Below, in pieces: positions 8,726 through 16,887 of a stretch of 64,000 nucleotides of DNA. The position numbers were made by a program, and so were the translations under genes. Position 1 is the first letter of the stretch, and each line of letters opens with the position of its first letter. Source of the stretch: Pseudomonas paralactis (lineage in GTDB: Bacteria; Pseudomonadota; Gammaproteobacteria; Pseudomonadales; Pseudomonadaceae); the NCBI RefSeq assembly GCF_001439735.1, contig NZ_JYLN01000001.1:372001-436000 (forward strand), read 5' to 3'. The notes below the pieces were generated by a model. That model had not been told where the DNA came from. It worked only from the letters and a program-made list of their open reading frames with translations, and searched no databases.

Positions 8726-9486
8726 GCGTACTCAGTTGCCGCGGCCTGGGCTTCAAAGTGCGTGACGCGCAGTTGCTGCGTGACATTGATCTGGACGTGC
8801 AGTCAGGTGAAACCCTCGGCATCGTCGGGCCCAATGGTTCAGGCAAATCCACCCTGCTCAAATTGCTGGCTGGTTTGCGTGTGCCGGCCAGCGGTGAGGT
8901 TCGCCTGGGTGGCAAGCGGCTGGGTGAGTTGTCGCGCCGCACCATCGCGCAGCAATTGGCGGTTGTGGAGCAACAGGCCGACACCGACGACGCCATCCGC
9001 GTGTTCGATGCCGTGGCCCTGGGTCGCACGCCGTGGCTGTCGGCGCTGAGCCCGTGGTCGCGTGAAGACGACGCCATCGTGCACCAGGCCCTGCATGACG
9101 TAGACGCCACCCACCTGAGCCAACGCGCCTGGCGCAGCCTCTCCGGTGGCGAGCGCCAGCGCGTACACATCGCCCGCGCCCTGGCGCAACGCCCGCAGAT
9201 TTTATTGCTGGATGAGCCGACCAATCACCTGGATATCCAGCATCAACTGGCGATCCTCAAAGGTGTGCAAGGCTTGCCGGTGACCACCTTGATTGCCCTG
9301 CATGATCTGAATCAGGCATTGACCTGTGATCGCCTGGCCGTGCTGGATCGCGGGCAACTGGTGGCGCTGGGCGCGCCGCTGGAGGTGCTGACGCCGCAGC
9401 GTTTGCAAGAGACCTTCGGAGTGCAGGGGCATTACCTGACGGACCCGTTCGACGGTGCGCACATCCTGCGCCTGCGCTCCAACTGA
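8722..9486 (+). CDS. ABC transporter ATPase (BtuD/FecE-like)
   Basis: A 254-residue ABC ATPase that powers the FecCD-type permease. Walker A is GPNGSGKST (near residues 35-43), the signature is LSGGERQR, Walker B is ILLLDEPTNHLD, and the switch histidine is in IALHDLNQAL. The start ATG 8722 overlaps the permease stop. It is the last gene of the riboswitch-controlled operon; no terminator is obvious and a REP-rich stretch follows. Confidence 0.92.
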   Translation: MSVLSCRGLGFKVRDAQLLRDIDLDVQSGETLGIVGPNGSGKSTLLKLLAGLRVPASGEVRLGGKRLGELSRRTIAQQLAVVEQQADTDDAIRVFDAVALGRTPWLSALSPWSREDDAIVHQALHDVDATHLSQRAWRSLSGGERQRVHIARALAQRPQILLLDEPTNHLDIQHQLAILKGVQGLPVTTLIALHDLNQALTCDRLAVLDRGQLVALGAPLEVLTPQRLQETFGVQGHYLTDPFDGAHILRLRSN

Positions 9487-9544
9487 ATCCGTACGTTGGG
9501 GCAACTTGCTCTGGTGACGGTCTGACGGCCAACTGTGGTCCAAA

Positions 9545-9790
9545 TGTGGGAGGGGGCTTGCCCCGATGAGCATAGGTATCTACACAACTTCGGTACGACG
9601 CTAAACCTGTGGCGAGGGAGCTTGCTCCCGCGACGGCCTGGCAGCCGACGCTGATCTAACTGACGCACCGCGATCCAAATGTGGGAGCTGGCTTGCCTGC
9701 GAAGACGGCTTGACAGTCAACACAGTTGGACCGTGTACATATCCATTCCTGCGGTAACGGCCACTGGGGGCAAGCCCCCTCCCACATTGG
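9545..9790. repeat. Cluster of mixed REP arms in a 306-bp intergenic region
   Basis: The gap between convergent genes holds several REP-like arms: GTGGGAGGGGGCTTGCCCC near 9546, GTGGCGAGGGAGCTTGCTCC near 9609, GTGGGAGCTGGCTTGCC near 9681, and an inverted GGGGGCAAGCCCCCTCCCAC ending near 9786. Between the first two lies AGCATAGGTATCTACACAACT, a segment found again at 33902 and, inverted, near 34477. No gene is seen here. Confidence 0.8.
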
Positions 9791-9792
9791 TT

Positions 9793-10284
9793 CTACAGAG
9801 GCCGATGCATGTGGGTGGTTTGCCAAATCGGGTCGGCCTCGACATCCACCACCTCAAACCCCTGCCTGCGCCAGAAATCAATCGCGCCGGGCAGAAACGG
9901 ATGGGTGTGCAGGTACATCACCTCTACGCCATCGGCCCGCGCCAGCGCTTCCAGCGAGCGGTATAACCGGCCCGCCAGGCCCAAGCGTCGCACAGCCGGG
10001 AGCACATACAGACGCACCACTTCCACTGTCTTGCGCCCTTGGTAGTTCAACTGCGGGAAGCGGCCGTCGTAGGGCCGATAAGCCACCGAGGCAACGATCC
10101 GGCCTTCAGCACGAGCAATCAAAAATTGCCCGCCGCCCTCAAGGTAGATGGCTTCAAACTGCTCCAGATCGTGCGGGACACCGGTGGCACTGAGCGTAGG
10201 AAACAGTTCATCCCGCGCCTGCAAAGCGAAGCTCAGCACCTGGGGAATGTCAGCGGCCTGCACCGCCTCGATACTAACGCTCAT
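9793..10284 (-). CDS. GNAT family N-acetyltransferase
   Basis: A 163-residue GNAT-fold protein predicted to transfer an acetyl group from acetyl-CoA to an unknown amine. The acetyl-CoA site is the segment VVRLYVLPAVRRLGLAGRLYRSLEAL (motif A with R-x-x-G-L-A/G), and the C-terminal strand has FWRRQGFEVV. The start is ATG 10284, which lies 11 nt inside the end of the upstream esterase gene, so it is the third gene of a tspO-esterase-acetyltransferase operon. Substrate unknown. Confidence 0.85.
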   Translation of the reverse strand: MSVSIEAVQAADIPQVLSFALQARDELFPTLSATGVPHDLEQFEAIYLEGGGQFLIARAEGRIVASVAYRPYDGRFPQLNYQGRKTVEVVRLYVLPAVRRLGLAGRLYRSLEALARADGVEVMYLHTHPFLPGAIDFWRRQGFEVVDVEADPIWQTTHMHRPL

Positions 10285-11203
10285 CGCCAAGGATGCGGCT
10301 CGTTATCCACTGGCGCGCGTAAGCCAACACGCGATCGGCCATCGCCACCGGAAAGTGAATAAACCCATGGGCCGCTTCCGGCAGCAAATGAGCCTCCACC
10401 GTTGGCCATCGCTCGGCAATCAGCAGGGTGTCATCCTTGAGCGGATCCAGTTCGCCCACGAACATCAACGCTGGCGGCAGCCCCTCAAAGTCCCCATACA
10501 AGGGCGACAACGGTGGCTGACGGCGCGTCTCGTCGCTGATCCCCGGCGTCAGCAGGCGCAGCGCCTGAACCATGCCCGGCCCGTCCAGCAACAAAGTGTC
10601 CGGCCCGGCCGTGCGCACACTGGGGGTGCCGGTCAAATCGTAGACGCCGTAATACAACACCGCGCCGCTGACCCGCTGGAGCAACTCGGGCCATTGCTTG
10701 AGCGCCAACAAAGTGGCCGCCGCCAGGTGCCCGCCGGCCGACTCACCGACAAAAAACACCGGCAGGCCGGCAAACTCCGGGCAGTCCGCCAAAAGCCAGC
10801 GCGCAGCCGTCAGGCAGTCTTCCAGCAGCCCTTCAATCGGCGTATCCACCGCCAGCCGATAATCCACCGACACCACCGCCACATCGCACGCGTTGACCAT
10901 GCCGAGGTTAAGGTCGTCATCCATTTGCGCATTGCCAATCACCCAGCCACCGCCGTGGATATCCAGCACCACGCCTTTGGGCTTGCCACTGGGGCGCAAG
11001 ATGCGCACGGGGACTGTGCCCAGCCTTTTCAGCTCAACCACGGGCGCCTTCTTGAACGTCTGGCTGGCGCGTAGCAGTGCCTGGATCATGCGCGGCGTCA
11101 CGCGGTTGCGGATTTTAAAGCGCGGCATCCACGCCAGTTTCTGATTGAAGCGGCGCATCTGGGCCAGTTCGGGCTCGCTGGCGGGCCAATGCTGGTAAGC
11201 CAT
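10274..11203 (-). CDS. Alpha/beta hydrolase, HSL-type esterase
   Basis: A 309-residue carboxylesterase of the hormone-sensitive-lipase group. The oxyanion-hole motif HGGGW is near residue 84, the nucleophile elbow is GESAGGHLAAATL, and the acid/histidine parts lie in GELDPLKDDT and LPEAAHGFIHF. No signal peptide. Its ATG overlaps the tspO stop (TGATG), and its end overlaps the acetyltransferase start, showing a tight operon. The physiological ester is unknown. Confidence 0.9.
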   Translation of the reverse strand: MAYQHWPASEPELAQMRRFNQKLAWMPRFKIRNRVTPRMIQALLRASQTFKKAPVVELKRLGTVPVRILRPSGKPKGVVLDIHGGGWVIGNAQMDDDLNLGMVNACDVAVVSVDYRLAVDTPIEGLLEDCLTAARWLLADCPEFAGLPVFFVGESAGGHLAAATLLALKQWPELLQRVSGAVLYYGVYDLTGTPSVRTAGPDTLLLDGPGMVQALRLLTPGISDETRRQPPLSPLYGDFEGLPPALMFVGELDPLKDDTLLIAERWPTVEAHLLPEAAHGFIHFPVAMADRVLAYARQWITSRILGDER

Positions 11204-11643
11204 CAGCGATTATTACGCAGGATCGAGAAGTTCAACGCCGCGGCCACGCACAGCCACGCCAGGTACGGGAACAGGATCAGGCCGGTGATCAAATCCAGGC
11301 GCACGGCCAGCACCACCATCGCCGCGACGGTGAGCCACAAGAGCACGATAATTACCATCCCGGCGAACAACCGATGGGCACCAAAGAACACCGGCGTCCA
11401 CAGCGTGTTCAACGCAATCTGCGCCGCCCACAAGGCCAACACCATTTCGCTGCCGGGGATCAGGGTCAAGCGGTAACCGGCCCAGGCCAGCAGCAGGTAG
11501 ATGATCGTCCATGCCACCGGGAACAGCCAATTAGGCGGGGTGAAGCTGGGCTTGACCAGGGATTCGTACCAGGCGCCGGGTTTGAAGATCACGCCAGTGC
11601 TGGCGGCGGCGGCGCAGGCAAGCAGGAAGATGAAAAAGGTCAT
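11203..11643 (-). CDS. tspO: TspO/MBR family tryptophan-rich membrane protein
   Basis: A 146-residue five-helix membrane protein of the TspO/peripheral benzodiazepine receptor family, which binds porphyrins and is linked to stress responses. Family signatures are visible: KPSFTPPNWLFPVAWTI, AWAGYRL and ALNTLWTPVFFGAHR. The ATG at 11643 is chosen because the first hydrophobic helix starts there and AAGGACCGACC precedes it; a start at 11700 would add 19 untypical residues. It is first in the operon with the esterase and acetyltransferase genes. Confidence 0.9.
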   Translation of the reverse strand: MTFFIFLLACAAAASTGVIFKPGAWYESLVKPSFTPPNWLFPVAWTIIYLLLAWAGYRLTLIPGSEMVLALWAAQIALNTLWTPVFFGAHRLFAGMVIIVLLWLTVAAMVVLAVRLDLITGLILFPYLAWLCVAAALNFSILRNNR

Positions 11644-11807
11644 GGTCGGTCCTTGAGGTCCAGTGGATGGAAAACAGTACACTGCTTTTAAGTGACTCAA
11701 GCAACCGCGGATAAATTCAATGGTGGCGGCAAAATACCCACGCTTCTACGCGTCATGAAAATTGGTTATGGTCGGTAACATCCAGCACCGTTGCCCGAGA
11801 CATCCCC

Positions 11808-13004
11808 TTGCCCCAGCTTGCCGATCACCGCAGCAGCCCCTGGTCAGTGTTCCTGATCTTCCTGCGCCTGGGCCTCACCTCCTTCGGCGGGCCGATTGCG
11901 CACCTGGGCTATTTTCGCCAAGAGTTCGTCACCCGCCGCCGCTGGCTCAGCGAGCGCAGCTATGCCGAACTGGTCGCCCTGTGCCAGTTCCTCCCAGGCC
12001 CGGCCAGCAGCCAGGTCGGTATCGCGTTGGGCCTGTCCCAAGCAGGTTACCGGGGCGCGGCGGCAGCCTGGGCCGGGTTCACCTTGCCGTCGGCCATCGC
12101 CCTGATCCTGTTTGCCCTGGGGCTGACCCACTACGGCAGCGCCCTGCCCCATGGCGCGCTGCACGGCCTCAAGGTGGTCGCCGTAGCCGTGGTGGCCCAG
12201 GCCGTGTGGGGCATGGCGCGCAACCTGTGCCGAGGCGTGTTACGGGTGGCGTTGATGTTGACCGCTGCGTGCGTGGTGCTGTTGGAGCCCTCCGCCTGGG
12301 CTCAAGTCGGGGTCATGGTGGTCGCAGGCGTGGCCGGCCTGCTGTTGCTCAAGCCCGAGAACAGCAACGAGCCCGACGCCCTGCCCATCGCCATCAGCCG
12401 CCGCGCCGGAGCCCTGTGGTTGATGCTGTTTTTGTTGTTGCTGGTGGGTTTGCCGATCCTCGCCACATGGGCGCTCAACCCCACACTGGCGCTGGTGGAC
12501 GCCTTCTACCGCACCGGTGCGCTGGTATTCGGCGGCGGCCACGTGGTACTGCCGTTGCTGCAAGCCGAAGTGGTGCCCAGCCAATGGGTAAGCAATGACG
12601 TCTTCCTCGCCGGTTACGGCGCCACCCAGGCCGTGCCCGGCCCGCTGTTCACCTTCGCCGCCTTCCTCGGCGCCTCGATGACCCACGCCCCGAGCGGCTG
12701 GCTTGGCGGGGTGATCGCACTGCTGGCGATCTTCGCCCCGTCGTTCCTGCTGATCTTCGGCGCCTTGCCCTTCTGGGCCAACCTGCGCAGAAGCCCGCGT
12801 ACCCAGGCCGCGCTCGTCGGGGTGAACGCGGCGGTGGTTGGCCTGTTGTTGGCGGCGCTGTACCAGCCGGTGTGGACCAGCGCGATTTTCAATGGCTATG
12901 ACCTCGCCCTGGCGTTGCTGGCACTGGTCGCGTTGATGGTGTGGAAACTGCCGCCATGGCTGGTAGTGATAAGTTGCGGCCTACTCGGCGCGGCACTTTT
13001 GTAG
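11808..13004 (+). CDS. chrA: Chromate transporter ChrA (long form)
   Basis: A 398-residue polytopic protein with two homologous halves, the long-chain CHR form that exports chromate by proton-driven antiport. The first half has the FLRLGLTSFGGPIAHLGYFR signature and FLPGPASSQVGIALG; the second half repeats the theme (GALVFGGGHVVLPLL, GYGATQAVPGPLFTFAAFLG). No ATG lies in frame near the conserved N-terminus, so TTG 11808 is the best start, with moderate certainty. The stop codon TAG is the second to fourth base of the following REP element. Confidence 0.88.
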   Translation: MPQLADHRSSPWSVFLIFLRLGLTSFGGPIAHLGYFRQEFVTRRRWLSERSYAELVALCQFLPGPASSQVGIALGLSQAGYRGAAAAWAGFTLPSAIALILFALGLTHYGSALPHGALHGLKVVAVAVVAQAVWGMARNLCRGVLRVALMLTAACVVLLEPSAWAQVGVMVVAGVAGLLLLKPENSNEPDALPIAISRRAGALWLMLFLLLLVGLPILATWALNPTLALVDAFYRTGALVFGGGHVVLPLLQAEVVPSQWVSNDVFLAGYGATQAVPGPLFTFAAFLGASMTHAPSGWLGGVIALLAIFAPSFLLIFGALPFWANLRRSPRTQAALVGVNAAVVGLLLAALYQPVWTSAIFNGYDLALALLALVALMVWKLPPWLVVISCGLLGAALL

Positions 13005-13098
13005 GAGCGAGCTTGCTCGCGAAAAACTCACGGGCGCCGCGTTTAATCTGAAGGCACGCGTTATCGTTAACGATTTTCGCGAGCAAGCTCGCTCCTAC
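13001..13098. repeat. REPIN overlapping the chrA stop codon
   Basis: Two inverted GTAGGAGCGAGCTTGCTCGCGAA arms enclose a spacer. The first G-TAG of the left arm supplies the chrA stop codon. Confidence 0.95.
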
Positions 13099-13109
13099 AG
13101 CATTGGGGC

Positions 13110-13673
13110 TCAGCCCGGCTCGACTATCTTGAGCCACGGCCAACGCGCCTGATAACTCCTGGCCTTGTGCAAAAACAGCTCGGGCTCCGCGTGCAGCGGA
13201 TTGATGCGCAGCACGCCCTGCTCCACATCTTCCAATCCATAAGGCGCATACACCTCACCGGAAGCAATATCCAGCGCAATGCACGTACCCGCCACCAGGT
13301 AACGGTCAACCCCCTGCCGAGCCGAATGCAACTGCGGGTAAGGCCGGCCAAACCGCTGACCATACCAAAGGTGCACCCGCGCCTGATTCCTAACCTCCAC
13401 ATTCACCCCCAGGTCTTGGAACAGCCCCTGCGCCGCACGAATTACCGCGTCTTCCGCCTCGTAGGACAGGTCCTCGTCAAAGTAAAAAACGTCGTAGTCC
13501 TTCACGCCCTGAGCCGCCGGCAGATTCGCCTGATGGTTCCACACCGCCTGGAACAAACAGCCCGCCGTGAGCATGCACTGCTGTACACCCAGATCCGGCA
13601 AGCGCGCGGTGAGTTGCGCATTGATAGGGTTGGCCATGGCCAATTCGAGCAGGGTGTCGACCGTCAATGTCAT
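13110..13673 (-). CDS. Nucleotidyltransferase-like protein (NTP_transf_6 family)
   Basis: A 187-residue protein of the PF06042-type nucleotidyltransferase-like family. Visible family segments are TAGCLFQAVWNH near the N-terminus, VKDYDVFYFDEDLSYEAED with the acidic residues expected for metal binding, and VHLWYGQRFGRPYPQLHSAR. Function in the cell is not known for this family. ATG 13673 has GGAGGACTGAAC directly upstream. It stands alone between the chrA REPIN and the long intergenic region before luxR. Confidence 0.85.
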   Translation of the reverse strand: MTLTVDTLLELAMANPINAQLTARLPDLGVQQCMLTAGCLFQAVWNHQANLPAAQGVKDYDVFYFDEDLSYEAEDAVIRAAQGLFQDLGVNVEVRNQARVHLWYGQRFGRPYPQLHSARQGVDRYLVAGTCIALDIASGEVYAPYGLEDVEQGVLRINPLHAEPELFLHKARSYQARWPWLKIVEPG

Positions 13674-14158
13674 GTTCAGTCCTCCATCGTCTGACGCCAC
13701 AGTACCATCCCAACATGTCACTTCTGTAGGCGCGGGTTTTTAACACCGAAACGAATCAGAAGTTTGACGAAATCACCTCGCGCCCTGCGCACAACTCGGC
13801 GCGAAGCCGAACAAATGAAACCAACATGAAGAATGCCCCCGCCTGCTTGTAAAGCAACTTTACGCAGCACTACCCTTACACGCCTTACCTCAGCTGCCCC
13901 CGCTGAAATTGATCAGGGCACCGGCTAAATGGAGTTCGCCCCTTGCACGCTCCACTGCTCACTCCCAAAGGTGCGTATCGCGATACCTGCAACGCCTTCT
14001 CGCGCCAAAAGTATGAAGGCCGAGTGCGCTGCATAAATGTGTCTAACTTTAACGCCGAGCATCTAAACCCACATCGTTGATGACACCGGCGTGGTGCCGT
14101 CAGTGCGTGCGACAGTCGTTTTCGGCGCAGATAGAGCGTAAAGGTCAATTCAAGGAGA
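13674..14158. other. 485-bp intergenic region upstream of luxR
   Basis: No supported gene is seen. The region contains a perfect 12-bp palindrome GTATCGCGATAC at 13975-13986, which could be an operator, and the luxR Shine-Dalgarno at its right end. A short frame on the minus strand (13885-14244) overlaps the luxR start and has no family resemblance. Confidence 0.6.
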
Positions 14159-14164
14159 ATGACA

Positions 14165-14875
14165 GTGAAGTGGATGGATGATGTGCTGGACACGATCGAC
14201 AATGCCCGAACCGAAGCTGAATTGTTGGCTCGGATCGTCAGCACGGCAAAACACCTGGGGTTCGACTATTGCGCCTATGGGATCCGAATCCCTATCCCCG
14301 TCACCCGCCCCAAAATCGTGATGAGCAATAATTTTCTGCCTTCATGGCGACAACGCTACGCCCACTGCAAATACATCGCCGTGGACCCGACGGTACAGCA
14401 CTGCACGAAATCGACGATACCGATTGTCTGGGACGAGCAAATGACCCGGCAAAACCCACAGATGTGGGAAGAAGCCCGCGGCGCCGGGCTGGCCCATGGT
14501 TGGGCGCAATCCTGCCTGGACGGCCGCGGCAGCGGCGGCATGCTGACACTGGCGCGCTCCAATGACCCTATTACCGCCCAAGAGCTTGCCGCCAATCAAA
14601 AATACATGCGGTTTTTGGTGCATGTCGCTCATCAGGGGTTCTTGCGCGTGCTGACGCCGCACTGGCAGTTACCGCAGGAAAAAACCCTGTCGCAGCGTGA
14701 ATGTGAAGTGCTCAAGTGGGCAGCCGATGGCAAGACCGCCCACGAGATCGGTTTGATACTCTCGCTATCGCGAGAAACCATCAAATTTCACCTGCGCAAT
14801 GCAGGTTCGAAACTGGGCGTGCATAACTGCACCGCTACCGTCGTGCGCGCCACTTCACTGGGCTTGCTCGTCTGA
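14165..14875 (+). CDS. LuxR-type acyl-homoserine-lactone-responsive regulator
   Basis: A quorum-sensing regulator of about 236 residues. Residues 20-160 form the autoinducer-binding domain, with the conserved W/Y/D/P/W/G positions visible in LGFDYCAYG, YIAVDPTVQH, IVWDEQM and GLAHGWAQ. Residues 170-236 are the LuxR helix-turn-helix (LSQRECEVLKWAADGKTAHE and the following recognition helix). The Shine-Dalgarno AAGGAG at 14152 is only 1 nt from ATG 14159 but 7 nt from GTG 14165, so I prefer the GTG. It lies upstream of and parallel to a luxI gene and probably controls it and the operon behind it. Confidence 0.92.
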   Translation: MKWMDDVLDTIDNARTEAELLARIVSTAKHLGFDYCAYGIRIPIPVTRPKIVMSNNFLPSWRQRYAHCKYIAVDPTVQHCTKSTIPIVWDEQMTRQNPQMWEEARGAGLAHGWAQSCLDGRGSGGMLTLARSNDPITAQELAANQKYMRFLVHVAHQGFLRVLTPHWQLPQEKTLSQRECEVLKWAADGKTAHEIGLILSLSRETIKFHLRNAGSKLGVHNCTATVVRATSLGLLV

Positions 14876-14957
14876 CACACACCTGATTGGCGCCCCCCTG
14901 ATGCGTTAATGTCGCTCAGTGTGAACAACAACAATAATACGCGCCCCCTCACGACAC

Positions 14958-14977
14958 ACCTGCCCAAAAGAGCAGTA
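14958..14977 (+). promoter_or_regulatory. Candidate lux box upstream of luxI
   Basis: ACCTGCCCAAAAGAGCAGTA fits the CT-N12-AG pattern of LuxR/LasR/RhlR-type operators (CT at 14960, AG at 14974) with partial dyad symmetry, 58 nt before the luxI start. A binding site for the neighbouring LuxR is the natural reading. Confidence 0.6.
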
Positions 14978-15034
14978 CCTAAGTGTTCGATTATTCTGCC
15001 GAATGGCCCCTCGATTTTTTGCCGAGGGTTCCTC

Positions 15035-15610
15035 ATGTATATAACCACGGGTACGCGCCTGACATTACCGACCGAACTGTGGCAGGCCCTGTTGCTGTAT
15101 CGCTATCGTGTATTTGTCGAAAAACTTGGGTGGCATCTGGACTGCGCGGTCGGTGAGGAACTGGACCAATTTGACCGCGACGACACGGTGTACGTAATCG
15201 CCCGTCAAGGCCCACACATCGTCGGTGTGGCGCGGCTGCTGCCCACGCACAAACCCTATCTGCTCAAGGAAGTGTTCCCCCAGGTGCTGGGTGGCCGGGC
15301 ACTTCCTCATTCTGCGCACATCTGGGAAATCTCCCGGTTTGCCGCCGTCGACCTGCAACAACAGACCTTCACGGGCCACTCCCTGTCATCGCCCAACGCC
15401 GTAGCGCTGCTGCATGAAGTGCTCAAGGTCGCCGCTTGCCACAAGGTTCGCCAATTAATCACGGTATCGCCGCCGGGAATTACCCGCTTGTTGCGCAACG
15501 CGGGTTTCGACGCTCATTGCGAGGGCAAGCTGACCGTGATCGACGGGCACAAGATCATGGCCAACTGGATCAGTGTGCCGCCCTGCCTGGCTGATCGAGA
15601 AGTGGCCTGA
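15035..15610 (+). CDS. Acyl-homoserine-lactone synthase (LuxI family)
   Basis: A 191-residue LuxI-type synthase that joins an acyl chain from acyl-ACP to S-adenosylmethionine to make an AHL signal. Family invariants are visible: RYRVFVEKLGW (arginine and tryptophan), EELDQFDRDDTVYVIAR (aspartates), GVARLLPT, and WEISRFA with the conserved glutamate and arginine. ATG 15035 is chosen because the conserved domain starts there; an open frame continues upstream but has no family match. The acyl chain cannot be predicted. The candidate lux box upstream suggests positive feedback. Confidence 0.93.
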   Translation: MYITTGTRLTLPTELWQALLLYRYRVFVEKLGWHLDCAVGEELDQFDRDDTVYVIARQGPHIVGVARLLPTHKPYLLKEVFPQVLGGRALPHSAHIWEISRFAAVDLQQQTFTGHSLSSPNAVALLHEVLKVAACHKVRQLITVSPPGITRLLRNAGFDAHCEGKLTVIDGHKIMANWISVPPCLADREVA

Positions 15611-15749
15611 AGCAGCGCAAATGGCCTGCCGCTGCGGGCAAGTCGGCCGAGCCGACTCCCCAAAAGGTTAGGTTACAACCTCAGGCGCCTGCTCTTAAAT
15701 AACGCTGCATCGGCATTCCAACCGACTATAAATGGGACACACGATCTAC

Positions 15750-16343
15750 ATGAAAAAAGTCATTGTCATTTCTGGCCATCCTGATCTTTCGGTTTCCCGC
15801 GTCAATACCGCGATCATGGGCAAGATCAGCCAGCGTGGCGTCAAGGTCCATAGTCTGGCCAGCGCGGTGACGCCCACCGGGTTCGATATGGGTGCAGAGC
15901 AGGCATTGCTCAATGCCCATGACCGCATCGTGTTGCTGTTTCCGTTGTACTGGTATTCCTGCCCGGCAATCATGAAACAGTGGATCGATGAAGTCTTCAC
16001 CCCCGGCTATGCCTACGCACGCGGCGGCGACAAGCTCAAAGACAAGGAATTCATGATCATCACCACGGTGGGTGCGCCCTCCACCGGCTACCGCGCCGGC
16101 GGGTTCAACCGTTACACCCTGGATGAATTGCTCAGGCCGTTGCAGCAGACGGTGGCGTACGTCAAAGGCATCTACCTGCCTGTAGTCGGGATTTACGAAT
16201 CGGTGTTCATCGATGACGAATCAATCGACGTCACCGCTCGGAATGTCGCTGCACAAGTGATCGAGGACCAGGCCAGCGCCGACCAACTCTACGAGAACAT
16301 GCTGCTGCAGGCCGAGCAGGCACAAATCGCGCTGCTGCAATAA
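15750..16343 (+). CDS. NAD(P)H-dependent FMN oxidoreductase (KefF/MdaB type)
   Basis: A 197-residue flavodoxin-fold quinone reductase-like protein. The N-terminal MKKVIVISGHPDLSVSRVN is the FMN phosphate-binding strand-loop, and LLFPLYWYSCPAIMKQWIDEVF is the family signature around the flavin. It is the first gene of the six-to-seven-gene operon behind luxI and starts 139 nt after the luxI stop. The start is set at MKKVIVIS on family grounds; an in-frame ATG at 15732 adds six residues. A reducing role in making the operon's product is inferred from context. Confidence 0.85.
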   Translation: MKKVIVISGHPDLSVSRVNTAIMGKISQRGVKVHSLASAVTPTGFDMGAEQALLNAHDRIVLLFPLYWYSCPAIMKQWIDEVFTPGYAYARGGDKLKDKEFMIITTVGAPSTGYRAGGFNRYTLDELLRPLQQTVAYVKGIYLPVVGIYESVFIDDESIDVTARNVAAQVIEDQASADQLYENMLLQAEQAQIALLQ

Positions 16344-16356
16344 GGTGCCCTCACGC

Positions 16357-16887
16357 ATGAAGACGTCAAATAACCAGATCCCACCGTGCGCCAGCCTGGT
16401 GGCCGCGCGCAACGAGCTGGGGTTTCTGCACTCTGCCAGCGCACTCATCGACACCCAAGCCACGCCACTGGAGCTGTACTGCCAGATGACCGCCGCGACG
16501 CCCGCCTGGCTCAAAGGCGCGTTCAGGCTGCGCGACAGCATCTCGCAGCACTTTCACGTCGAGCGGATCGGCGGGTTCTCGGGTGTGACACCTCAGCGCG
16601 CCCCGGTGGTCGGCGAAAAGCTCGACTTCTTCACCATCGAAGCCATCAGCGCACAGAAGCTGGTACTGACCTCACGCGATACCCACCTGGCGGTCATGGT
16701 CTCGATCGATACACCTCTCACGCAACCGCGCTGCCTGCATATCACCACCTCCGTCAAGACCTTCAACACGTTCGGCCGCCTGTACATGCTGCCGGTGGCG
16801 CCGGTACATGGGCTCATCATCAAGCGTTTGCTGTCCCGTCTCCCCCTACATTCCCCAACTCGCTCACTTGGAGATCGCAACTCATGA
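16357..16887 (+). CDS. DUF2867 family protein
   Basis: A 176-residue protein resembling the DUF2867 family, seen in the segment LELYCQMTAATPAWLKGAFRLRDSISQHFHVERIGGFS and the C-terminal VKTFNTFGRLYMLPVAPVHGLII. These proteins may have a ligand-binding fold, but no activity is established. The ATG at 16357 follows AAGGTG; a GTG at 16345 is possible. The stop overlaps the AfsA-like start (ATGA), so it is coupled to the synthase gene and may act on the same substrate or product. Confidence 0.75.
   Translation: MKTSNNQIPPCASLVAARNELGFLHSASALIDTQATPLELYCQMTAATPAWLKGAFRLRDSISQHFHVERIGGFSGVTPQRAPVVGEKLDFFTIEAISAQKLVLTSRDTHLAVMVSIDTPLTQPRCLHITTSVKTFNTFGRLYMLPVAPVHGLIIKRLLSRLPLHSPTRSLGDRNS

Noticed and set aside
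11762..12598. 278-codon frame starting before chrA in another frame
   Set aside because: It overlaps chrA, whose frame has the chromate transporter signatures; the product is arginine- and proline-rich as expected of a shadow.
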